Shown here: positions 32,451-43,119 of the stretch, one piece after another
How positions within the stretch are numbered: the first letter of the stretch is position 1
Layout of the letters: the number at the start of each line of letters is the position of its first letter
Origin: Funneliformis mosseae
Lineage: Eukaryota > Glomeromycota > Glomeromycetes > Glomerales > Glomeraceae
Length of the DNA: 48,559 bases
Assembly (NCBI GenBank): GCA_910592005.1
Contig: CAJVPP010000101.1
Coordinates: 1 to 48,559 of the forward strand
Direction of reading: 5' to 3'
The notes under the pieces: model-generated
Databases searched by the model: none
Told to the model about the DNA's origin: nothing
What the model saw: the letters and a program-made list of their open reading frames with translations, nothing else
Translations under genes and position numbers: made by a program

Positions 32451-32903
32451 ATGACTATACTGGATAATTTTGAAATTGTATTGGAACAATTAAAATACAC
32501 AGCTACTTCTCTGACTATGATTCCTCAGAATTTGGAACCTTATAAAGATGATATAACATTATCACAAAAAGTGCAAATAACTTATCGAGCTCTTTTACGA
32601 TCTACACGCATAAGTAATCAACATTTATCACTTGTCAATTCCTTTTATTTAGGACAACTCCTCGAAGATAAAACTAATACTCCTGCTTAACGTACGGTAC
32701 AAGTATCTACTATTACTACGCATTACTATCAAACTGCCATATGAGTCTTCTACCTATTTGAACATCTTGGAGTCCAACGCATCTTTGGTACTCAGCCACT
32801 TACTTTAATAATGATTCGACATTTAAAAATTACTGAATATTGAGCTCTGGTAATTGAAGCTTTGAATCTTTCTGCTGGAGCAGAAATCTTAAGTGCAGAG
32901 TAA
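32451..32903 (+). pseudogene. accessory 3' ORF of the Gypsy element, unknown function
   Basis: Starts MTILDNFEIVLEQL just after an A16 tract and runs in frame 3 for 150 codons, ending with TAA at 32901-32903. The 3' LTR begins at the next base. Three internal stops (TAA after TNTPA, TGA after QTAI, TGA after ITEY) fit Gln or Arg codons, the same decay as gag and pol, which implies it was once a real gene. It looks helical, with TYRALLRSTR, LVNSFYLGQLLE and VFYLFEHLGVQRI. No signal peptide, zinc finger or transmembrane segment is seen. It is not a typical envelope protein, and I do not recognise it. Confidence 0.65.
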
Positions 32904-33496
32904 TGTAACAGGATTGGATTGATGAACGTGATGCAGCATATTGCAGATCTAAATATTAGATATATCAGACATATTTGATATATTTGATATATTTGATATA
33001 CTGAACATATTTGATATAATTGATATCTTTGACATATCAGACATATTAGATATATTTGATTTATTTGATATATCTATCTATGTATTAATTAATATAAATA
33101 GAGAGTAATAAAATCATGTAAATAGTAGTTCGCTTGTAATTCACTTTTGGTTTTTTTTTGATTTTGCTTTCAGATATGCATTTAGTAGTTCTTGTAGAAG
33201 CGCCTGGTTTAACATCTCATCTAGTATTTTAACTCTCTTGATTTTCGTATTCTTTCTTATTTTCTTATTTTTTTTCTATTATTATCTCTTATCTTTACTT
33301 TTATTATTATAAATAAACATATTATTATACCGCTGAATCAATTGAGCTACCTTACTCTTAGCTTTGTTGTAAATACACTACTGTGTATATTATAAATCTT
33401 GAGTTAAACTGAATTGAGTCACTACGTAAATTTAAAAGAATCACCACTCAAACATTCCGTCTAACAATTGCAATTTGCAAGGATTACACATTAACA
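32904..33496 (+). repeat. 3' LTR
   Basis: 593 bp, TGTAACAGG…ATTAACA. TTTGATATAT tandem 10-mers lie at about 32965-33080. ATAT follows the end and matches the base string before the 5' LTR. Confidence 0.92.
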
Positions 33497-36400
33497 ATAT
33501 TAAATATTTTAAAATTATAAAGATCTGAAACATTTTTCTTTTTAAATAATATTGATCATTTTTAAAATTTAATTTTAGATTTTTTACATAAATAAATAAG
33601 AAATTTTGAAGTTTAATTGCTTATTTTGTTAATAAGATAATTAATTATAAAAATTTAACTAAATAAAGTTATATAATATATAATAATATAAATTAAAGAT
33701 CTTATTTTAGTTGATAGGATTCTATAAGGTGATTTTAATAACTTAGCTCTTAATATTTAAGCTTTCAAATTTTTTTTTTTAAGATAAATATTTATTATTG
33801 AAAACTTCAAATAAAATTATTGATATAATTATAAATTAACATTTTTATTTGCTTTTTTTCTAGTTATATAACTTTTATTTTTAGTTTTATTTCTTTTCTA
33901 TCTGCTAAAATTCTTGTTTTATTTTATTTTACAAATTTTACAAAAATGTTTCTAATGCTTTATTATATATAAAAAAATATCTAATACTTATTAGATTAAT
34001 AGATGATATAATATAAAGCATTTTATAAAGTTAAGAATTATTCTTTATACAATAAATATAATAAGTTATTAATCTGATATAATTTGATTTTCTTACATTT
34101 AAAAATAAAGATAAAAATACTTTTAGATCTTTATGTTATAAATTAAATATATTTCATCAAATTTTAAACTATATATATACTAATAATTAACTTACTAAAA
34201 TATAAATACTAGAATTTTACAATATTATTCTCTTCTTTTAAAATATTATCTAATATTTTTTTCCTTTTTTTTATATTTTTTATATATATTTTTTAATTGT
34301 TATACTAGTAAAAATTTAAATTATTTCAAGTACTCTTAAAATTATCTTGAAATTTACACTCTTTTTCAATTTATTTAAAATTGTATATCTAATATTTTTA
34401 TTATATAAATATTCTGTAACCTGAATAAATTATAATTAATACTGATATTATATCTTTATTTATATGCTATTATCTAAAAATTATTTTTATTTTTTATCTA
34501 CTTTATAATAACTAATATCTCGTCTAAAATTGCTTATCTGCAATTATATTAATATAGTTATTATTTTCTAATATACTAATTTTATTTATATTATTCTCAA
34601 ATTTTATGTATAATAAAAATTATAATATTAGATAGGAGATTAAAATTATATTATAATTTAGTTATATATATCATTCTCATTAAAATCTAACTATTAACAT
34701 ATTTGAGTAAAATTTTATTAAAAATAAGTAGTTATTCAAAAACTAAATTAAAATACATATTTATTATAAAAAGGATTTATCTAAAAACTGATTTTAATAT
34801 TATATTATTTCTTATACTTTATAAATTCAGGTAGTTAATATTGAAATAGTATATATAATATAGCATATAAATTACCTCTAATAATATTAAAAAAATTTCT
34901 AAAACTAAATGTAATTTTCTTAAAATCTATATTATTAATTATATCAAAATTTCAAATATTTTTTTATAATAAATTCTATTAATAAGATTTATTAAAAAAG
35001 CATAAATTTTTTTTAAATTATATTCATATTTTTAAAATAACTATTAATATTATCTATTTTTAAATTTTTTACAAAAATGATAAAAGTTTTGCTTTATGAC
35101 AAAAATTTACCATTATTTAAGATAATCATATCCTTCATCTCTTAAATATAATATTTAAAATTATTAAAATAAAAAATATAATTTATTTAGTAATTTTTTA
35201 TAATTTAAAGGTTTTAGTTAAAGATTATAATATTTTTTTATCTGTCTATTATTTTTTTTTGTTTATAAAATTCTTAAAAGATTATTATAAAATTGTATTA
35301 AATATAAAAAAATTTAATACAATAATACTCTTTATAGAAAGTAGATGATAATTTAAGTAATTTTTTTTGTGATTTTTTAATTTATTTTTTAAAAATATCA
35401 CTAAATTTGCTAATATTTCTTTAAATTTAAAAAAATTTTTTAGTGTTAGATTTTTTGAATTTAGTTTTTATTTGGATTATAATCAAAATTTGTTAAAATA
35501 AAAATAATAAAATTTATAAATAAAAAAAGTGTTTAATTTTTTATTATTAATAATATAATATCTGATTTTCTTAAGTAAATTATAAATTAATAGTATAGAA
35601 AGTAATTATAGATTTCAAAATAATTAAAAAACTACTTTTATTATAATTTTATATATAAATTATTAAAATTTTCTTATATATATATATTTTTTTTAGTTAT
35701 CAAAAATTAATTTTAAATGTATAAATTATATTTAAAATTTATATAATATTTTAGTAAACAATATTAAAAATATTATAATTAATATTATTTAATCTTATAA
35801 AAATTTATATTATATATAAATAAAAATATTAAAATACAAAAATAAAAACATTGCAAGAAAATTCTATAAAAATTAGTTTTTTTATTATTTAATTAATATA
35901 ATAAATCAAATTCATAAAATATTAAAAGAAATTTTTAATAATATTTATTTAGACTTATTTTAAGATTTTAAATTAATATTAAAAAATATAATAAATTATT
36001 AGTTAAATAATAAACAATATAATTAAATTTATTTAAAAAAATAAATTATAAAAGTAAATAGAATTAATAGAATTAAAATATAAAGATTTATAATAATTTT
36101 TTTTATTTTATTTAATTTATTTTAACTAATTTTATTTTTATTTGAAAATTAATAATATTTCATAATATAAGTATTTTATAATAAAAATATTAAAAATAAA
36201 TTTTTTATTTTAATAAGTTAAATATAATTTTTTCTTAAATATTAATATTTTTAAATTAATAATATATTATTCTTTATGATTTATTTTTTTAAAATTAAAT
36301 ATAATCAGTTATAATATATAAAATTATAATAAAAAATAAAGTTAAAATTATTATTTATTTTTTATTATTAATAAAATTATATCTATTTTTTTTTTTATTA

Positions 36401-37116
36401 TTTTTTTAATTTATTTATATTATAAAATTATTTTTAATAAATGATTATTATTATTAATAAAATATAAAAATTATTTGATAATTAAATTATTTTATTATTA
36501 TTTTATTATATTCTAAATGTTATAAAAATATATTAATTACAAAAATAATTTAACCTAAAAAATAAATATATAATTAAAAGAATTATATAATTTGAGTTTT
36601 TAAAATTATCTATAAAATAAGAAAATTAAGAGTAATAATAATCAAATAATATTATATTATAATAAATATTTTTAATCAATAATAAAATATTATAATTTTA
36701 AATAATATATTAAATTAATAATAGTAATTGTGATAAGTATTTATTTAATAATATTAAATTAATCAAGATTATTTTAATATCAGTATTCTATACTTTTATA
36801 ATATTAATATATTAAACTAAGTAAATATTAATCAATAAATCTTAAAATAATACAGTTACAAACAATTATAAAAAATGAATAATAAAATAATAAAAAATTA
36901 AAAAAACAATAAAGTAACAAATATGAAATCTAAAAAGTTAAAATAAAAATTATAAAGAAATTAAAGAAAGAATTTTAAAATATATGTATAATAAAAGTGA
37001 ATACAGAATGTTATATTATTTAAAAATTTTTAGTTTGTATTTATAAAAAAGAATAATTAAATCAGACTGATATTTTGATATTTTATTATACTGATACTTT
37101 AATAGCTTGACATTAT
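33497..37116. repeat. very AT-rich decayed DNA
   Basis: About 3.6 kb with hardly any G or C, dense stops in all frames and long A/T runs. No terminal repeats, RNA genes or protein motifs can be read. It probably represents old transposons mutated past recognition. Confidence 0.5.
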
Positions 37117-37262
37117 ATCAGACTTAAAGATGATTATCACAATTAAAAAAAAATAATACAATTAAGTTGCAACTTGTGACACAATTAAATTTTCTTATAG
37201 TACAATTAAATTATAATTCAATTGAAATTTGAAATAATTATAGGGATCATTTTTAACCAGAC
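37117..37262 (+). repeat. dispersed repeat R, copy 2
   Basis: Matches 19787-19925 in the same orientation, including CACAATTAAATTTTCTTATA, TACAATTAAGTTGCAACTTG and AATTGAAATTT segments. The palindrome of copy 1 is only half preserved. Confidence 0.6.
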
Positions 37263-37639
37263 TAGTAAATAATCTTTAAAAAACTAATTACAAATATTAA
37301 AAGTAATTTTATATAAAATTATAAAATTTTCAAATAAAATTATATTTAAGGTAATATACTGATCTACAATAAATATTTAAATTTTCATTACATAAATTTA
37401 CATTCTTATATTATGATCATCAATTTCTCCTATTACATATATAAATAAAAAGATAACAAAAATATTATATTTTATTACTCTTTTAGTTCTCAATACAGTC
37501 AACTCTTATTAGAAATGAAATTTTAAATGATAACTGAAAATGAATAATTAGTGTATATCTTACTGATATTAAGCAAACAATCATTTTTACATAATTTAAT
37601 ATACTAAATAGTATCATAAGTGATATTATAAAAAATATA

Positions 37640-38490
37640 AAAAACTGGTTTTACAAAACCTGAACAATATTTTGAAAGACCTAAAATACTTAAAGAATGT
37701 AATATCTAAAATTTAAAATGTACTATACGAACTAACCAATTTTTTCTTCTTGATTATGTGACAAATAAATTTAATACTAACCTTAACACAACTTTACACT
37801 ATAATATAATTAAAAATTACCTTTATGATAAAGGTTTTGGAAATTATATTGCAAGAAAAAAGTCTTATTTAACTAAAATTATCAAACTAACTACTTGAAA
37901 TAATGTAAAAAAAAAATTGAATGGAGAAATAAAAATAAGTAGTATGATCAAATAAATCAAGGTTCTCTCTTTTTTAATCAGATGATCAAGCAAAAGTATA
38001 GAGAAGTCCTAAATAAGCATATAATAAAAATTATATTTAACCTACAATAAAGTTTGAAGGGGATCAGTGATATTTTGGAGATGTTTTGGCTAGCATAGGA
38101 TTAGACTATTGGTTGAGATAGAAGAAAACATAGATTCTGATAAATACATTAATATTCTAGCAAATTATTTCATCCTATGGGTTAACAATTATCCTTTCTA
38201 TTTTTTAGCAAGATGAAACATTATGTTATACTTTAATTTACAGTATTTGGTGAATGAGTATACATAACATTCCAATTTTAGATTAAGTTATGCAAAACCT
38301 TGATCTTAATCTAATAAAGAATTTGTAAAATTTGAAAAAGAAAGCTTATATCTAAGTCTAAACAAAAATTAATTGAAGTAATACAAGATGAGTGTGAAAA
38401 ATCACAATTGAAACATGTTATCTCTTAATTTTAAGTATGCCTAATGTAGTAATTAAAGCCAAAGGTGGTCATACTAAATATTAAATTTTT
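37640..38490 (+). pseudogene. Tc1-like transposase relic 1
   Basis: Plus-strand fragments in order: FERPKILKECNI and NLKCTIRTNQFF (N-terminal DNA-binding region), FNTNLNTTLHYN, YLYDKGFGNYIARKKSYL, then SVIFWRCFG…VEIEENIDSDKYINIL in another frame, and near the end SMPNVVIKAKGGHTKY, the usual C-terminus of Tc1 transposases. Stops and frame changes interrupt throughout, and the catalytic core is largely unreadable. I could not find both inverted repeats. Confidence 0.75.
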
Positions 38491-39587
38491 TCACTATAAT
38501 ATTTTTATTATAATTACTTTATATTTTATATTTTATATTTTATATTTTAATATAATAAAATTTATTTGTCAATTAAGAAGTATAAAAAAATTTTTTATAA
38601 GTACTATAAAATTATGAATTTTACATATAAATTTTATAAATACAAAAAATCTGAATATTTATTGTAGGCCAGTGTATATTTTCTTAATTTATGAGCTTCT
38701 ATGAGCATAATAGTTATTCAAGCTCTTATTTTTTTTACTTTCTAACTTTTGGTATTAATTACTTATAGAAGTCAATTTCTTTCATTTTAGCTAAGTATAT
38801 TAGTCATATATATTGAATATGTAAAACTAAAGATTTCTTTTACAAAAAATAATTTATATGTCTGTTGTATAATTTACTTTAATTCTCGTATCTTCATATA
38901 AAAGATATTATTAAAAAACTTTTATTTTCAGAGATCCATCCTCTTATTATTATCAGTTTACCAAGATAATAATAAGTTTTGACTATTCAATACTAAAAAT
39001 TGCAATTTTCAATTTTAAAAAAATAAGGTGGATGCACAAATATGAAAACAGCTGTAAAAAAATTATTTAATTATTTTCACGATTATTTTTTTTTAAAAAA
39101 ATTTTTTTCTGGGGGGAGGTATAAATACCTCTAAACCCCATTCGAACACTTATTTAAACAATTAATATAGATTTTATATTAAATATTTTAATTCAAAATT
39201 AAAACAGTTTCGGACCCTTTCAAAATTCAAAATTTTTTAACTTATTAATAATAATATCGATAATCTAATTTTTTTACTGATGTTACACGAAAAAAAATGA
39301 GAAAACTTGACGACCTAATTGCTTTGCTTTGTTAATAAGATGATCGACTATAAATATTTAATCAAATAAAGTTCATTTACCACATAATAAATCAAAAATT
39401 TCATTTTTGGTTGTTCAAGACAAAGTAAGTGAATATGGATTAAGATATACTGTATGAAAATCCAATCCAATTAGCCGCAGAAAATGCATCCTTTCATTGC
39501 AAATAATTTCCTTTTTTAGAGTTAGAGTCGAATCAAATAAACCATGCAATCATTATGAAAATTCTTTTATAAAGTCAGACGAGATTA

Positions 39588-39618
<31 letters not shown>

Positions 39619-40000
39619 TGCTTTTGACAAATAACTTGAAAAATTCTAATCCGAAGTAAGAAACTTTGTCTCTTGTAATATTTATTAACTTAAATATATA
39701 TTTTTTATGATTTTTTTTCATTCAAAAACGGTCTTTTTAATAAAACGATGGCACTTTGTATTATATAAAAATATAAATAATCACATGTCTTACTGCGACA
39801 ATCATCTTTTTTACGGAATCCAATCCATACATATAAACACAATGGATCAAATTATGTATTATATCGATTTGAATTGGATTGACGTTTTTTTTTTCATTCA
39901 AATCATTCGAAACAAAATTTTCACTATATATAAATATAAAACCAGTTCTTATAAGAAAACAAATATTTTCAAGAAAATTTTCTTATTACATTTTTTTATT
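38491..40000. other. repeat-block border and kinase 1 upstream region
   Basis: AT content drops after about 39.0 kb. A palindromic TATA motif lies at 39116-39131. Open frame continues into kinase 1 from 39707, but the 39707-40000 part is A/T-rich and unlikely to be coding. Confidence 0.4.
39116..39131 (+). promoter_or_regulatory. palindromic TATA element
   Basis: GAGGTATAAATACCTC is a 16-nt perfect inverted repeat containing TATAAATA, preceded by a G6 run. It could be a core promoter for kinase 1, although it lies about 0.9 kb upstream of the first candidate start, which would need a 5' exon. Confidence 0.35.
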
Positions 40001-41553
40001 ATGAAGTTCCAAACAAAGCAATCAAAATTCAATTTTATTAGTCCGGAGCGAAGCGAAGGACTATATATGTCTATGCAAGGTGATACAGATGTCGCGCTGT
40101 CCGCTCGCTCATCGTTTGAGTCGATACGTGCTTGGTCTCTTTTGTTATTTTTGTGCTCCGTACTAAGCAATAGTTTCCGAAACCATTTCCTAGTACAATA
40201 TGATAAGAAACCTAAACGATACGGAATGTGTTCTCATTGTAAATATCCAAATACCGGTTCCGGTTATGCGTGGTGTCGTAAATGTGATCCAGGTCGATTT
40301 ATAAAGGAAGGAAAGACAAGTGGAAACCCCAAAATGGATGATTTGATAAGTAAATTACAGCATGAGACAAAAGATTACCGTCATAATTTGGAGTGGATTC
40401 CTTTTGATAGGTTCAATGATGTTAAACAAATTGATGAAGGAGGGTTTGCAATAATTTATACTGCTACTTGGTTGGATGGATCACCAAAAGTTTCAAACAA
40501 GAAGAAAGGTCGTTCTAAACCTATTAAAGTTGCGCTTAAAAAAATTAAAAATTCCAATAATATGACAGATATTCATATTAATGAGGTAAATAAACATACA
40601 AACTTACATTAATTTTCTTTAATGCAATCTGTTAATAAAATTGTGTTTGTTTAGATAAAAATACATCACGAATGTCAAAAGCACGATGCATTAACAAAAT
40701 TTTATGGGATAACAAAAGATCCGGTAACGGAAGAATTTATTTTAGTTTTGGAATATGCGAAAAATGGTAGCCTAAAAGACTATATTAAAATTCATCATTC
40801 GAATTTAAAGTGGAAGAAGAAATTAAAATTTTTACGTGGCATTGCAAAAAATTTAGAGAAAATTCACGAATTAAATTATGTTCATGGGGATTTACATAGT
40901 GGGAATGTGCTTATTTTTAATGATAGATCGAAAATTACAGATTTGGGTCTTGCACGATCTACAACCGATAAATCAAATTCAAATGTAAGTGGAGTACTTC
41001 CCTATATGGCCCCTGAAATAATAGATAAAAAACCTTACACTACTTCAAGCGATGTTTATAGTTTCGGGATTATTATGACAGAAATATCAACTGGAACGAT
41101 TTCTTATGAGAAAAATCATTTTTCACTTGCATTAGCAATTATTAATGGACTGCGACCAATAATTGCTGAAGGAACCCCGGATTGTTATGTTGATACAGTT
41201 AAAAAATGTCTCGATGCTAATCCAAAAAATAGACCTTCCGCAAAAGATTTAAGTAAGATAATAAAAAAATGGCGTAAAGAGTCTGTTCAGGAATTTAATA
41301 ATGCTGATAATGCTGATAGTGCTGATACAAAAACAACTTTACACCCTCTAGCAAGTTGTACTTTTGGTGTTTCTCGACAACGAAGAAATATTACAAATTT
41401 TACGGGACTTCAAGTTGAAGGTAAATTAAAAAAATATTTGTCGTATATTAATTATATTAATTGAATTTTAATATTTATTTATGTTTATCTATTTATTTAG
41501 ATTTAACAGATTCAAAATTAGTATTCCTTTCATTATCATTCGATAATAAATAA
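40001..41553 (+). CDS. protein kinase 1 with N-terminal CxxC ribbon (three exons)
   Basis: Predicted cytosolic protein kinase of the tyrosine-kinase-like type expanded in Glomeromycotina. Exons are up to 40585, 40655-41420 and 41501-41553, with introns GTAAAT…TTAG and GTAAAT…TTAG. Candidate starts in the same frame are 40001, 40067 and 40226. From 40226 the product has 392 residues, and CSHC/CRKC (2-5 and 17-20) form a zinc-ribbon-like pair. The kinase domain has IDEGGFAIIY (glycine loop), VALKKI (ATP-binding Lys), VHGDLHSGN (catalytic Asp and Asn; HRD is HGD), TDLGLA (DFG is DLG), YMAPE and a C-lobe ending CLDANPKNRPSA. All key catalytic residues are present. The short tail ends DNK. Kinase 2 follows about 2 kb downstream in the same orientation. 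Substrates are unknown. Confidence 0.85.
40040..40160 (+). repeat. GC-rich insert at the 5' end of kinase 1
   Basis: Roughly half G+C in a region otherwise near one quarter. It encodes SPERSEGLYMSMQGDTDV in the kinase frame and is absent from kinase 2. GTCCGGAGCGAAGCGAAGGAC has a partly palindromic look. Probably a small mobile or repeated element inserted upstream of, or into, the first exon; it casts doubt on starts before 40226. Confidence 0.4.
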
Positions 41554-42434
41554 AATGTATATTTTTGATTCTTAAACGCTTGCACAGCCAAAAGCTGGTG
41601 GATGGCCTCATTAATGTATATATTGTTAATATAAAAAAATTAATCTTCAGTCTTTGTATATTAAATTTTTTTTTTTTTTTTGAATGATGTAATTAATAAA
41701 TATTTTTTGTATGCAAAGATGTCATAATTTTTATTTGCTGAACGTTCTATTATATCTAAATGATTCTAAATATAATTGCTAATGAAGACGCATTGTAATG
41801 CTTGAATAAATGTTTCAGAAAAGAAACTTTATAAACGAATTTGATTATTAAGATTGATGAATAATGGATATTGATTTGAATATGATAATATTCTATTTAT
41901 ATTGGAAGTATAAAAAGACCTTTTATTCCTGGTAAATCGTTTAAAAAATCTTTTTCTAAGTCACATACAACATATAGTGTTTTTTAATACGCTCTTGTAA
42001 GCAAGGTATTGATGGCGCCGAACTTATAATTTCGGTCAGTGAGCGTTAATGTTGGATCAAATTTTTAGTGCTGGCACGAGTTGTTTAATTGGAAAAAAAA
42101 ATTACTCAACCTTACGAAAAAAAAAAAGAATGAACACATTAGCCTAACTTACTAATCCCAATGTACAGCATACCATTGTAAATAAGCGCTGTTTCACATT
42201 TCAAAATAAATAAATTTGCCCATACCATATTTGGATTCTTAGATTCAACAAAAAAATAAACGATGATAAACCTATCATTTGATCATTAATTCGATTTCCC
42301 CCCAAAAATTTAAGATTATTTTGTCACCAATGATTTGTTTGTATGATTTGTATGAAGACAAATTAGGTAATAAGACAAAGTGATCACATCAAATCATTCC
42401 AGAATAGGATTTACCGTGAAAACAAATAAATATT
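41554..42434. other. intergenic between kinase genes
   Basis: AT-rich spacer, no gene recognised. The segment around 42000-42050 is less AT-rich, but its translated frames match nothing in the window. Confidence 0.5.
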
Positions 42435-42642
42435 GGGCGCTTTGTAGTAGAACCACAAAAAAAAAGTAAAGTTGGATTTTTTGTAATAGAAGACAATACC
42501 AAAATGTAGATTTTATTATATTTTTAGACAAGAGAAATAAATTTAATTATACTACAGTATATACTGTATATTTACCAAATTTAAACATTAACTCAAAAAA
42601 TTTTTTTTTAGAGTTGTTTCCTTTTCTACTGTAAAGTACTAT
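42435..42642. mobile_element. MITE family A, copy 2
   Basis: About 208 bp. The left end is GGGCGCTTTGTAGTAGAA, and the right end reads TTCCTTTTCTACTGTAAAGTACT, its imperfect reverse complement. The interior near the right side (AAACATTAACTCAAAAAA) is the reverse complement of the copy-1 interior, so the two copies are inverted relative to each other. More diverged than copy 1. No coding capacity. Confidence 0.78.
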
Positions 42643-43119
42643 ATCGGGAAATTTCGAGATATTATCGCATTAAAACATCAAATAAATTGGTTTACTTCAA
42701 TATATAAAAAAAGACGCACCAGACATATCAGGTACTAGGGATCGTTTTTGTATATATAAATATATCACTAATAAATAAACGAAAATATTTTGAACACAAA
42801 ATCTTAAAATTTGTTTATGTTTTAGGTGTCCTGCCTCTCTTTGAAGATTACAAATTAGGATAAATCAGATATATTAATGTTTTTAATTTTTTCAAAAATC
42901 AAAAAAAAAAATTTTCTTTTTCTTTTTTTCTTTTTTTCATTTCTTTTTTTTTTTTTTTTACTTAAAATTCATAATGAATTATCATACCTCTTTCAAAACT
43001 AATATACATAATAACCGTTGTAAGTGTTGTAAGTATAATATGTCATGTGATACATTAGATTTCCTAAAACTTGGTCATTTAATACTTTTTTTTTTTTTTT
43101 TGATTCTCTATATATCCAG
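42643..43119. other. kinase 2 upstream region
   Basis: Low-complexity pyrimidine and T runs at 42915-42960 and 43088-43101. A 5' exon of kinase 2 should lie here or further upstream if the CCAG at 43116-43119 is an acceptor, but I could not identify it. Confidence 0.4.

Larger units (their letters stand above)
25896..33496 (+). mobile_element. complete but inactivated Ty3/Gypsy LTR retrotransposon
   Basis: A 7.6 kb element with LTRs at 25896 to about 26494 and 32904-33496, both starting TGTAACAGGATTGGATT, flanked by ATAT on both sides. The internal order is gag with CCHC knuckles, protease, reverse transcriptase, RNase H, integrase, then an extra 3' ORF. Integrase after RNase H defines Ty3/Gypsy. 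Gag lies in frame 1, pol in frame 2 and the 3' ORF in frame 3, each nearly free of indels but carrying many in-frame stops at codons where Gln, Arg or Trp is expected. The element cannot make its proteins. LTR divergence (about 8%) shows it is not recent. Confidence 0.95.

Noticed and set aside
19787..37262. Repeat R copies as LTRs of one 17 kb retrotransposon
   Set aside because: No TG..CA ends, no target duplication found, and the interior contains independent complete elements.
39707..40000. N-terminal extension of kinase 1 from the first ATG at 39707
   Set aside because: A/T-rich with no similarity to kinase 2; the family normally starts close to the CxxC ribbon.
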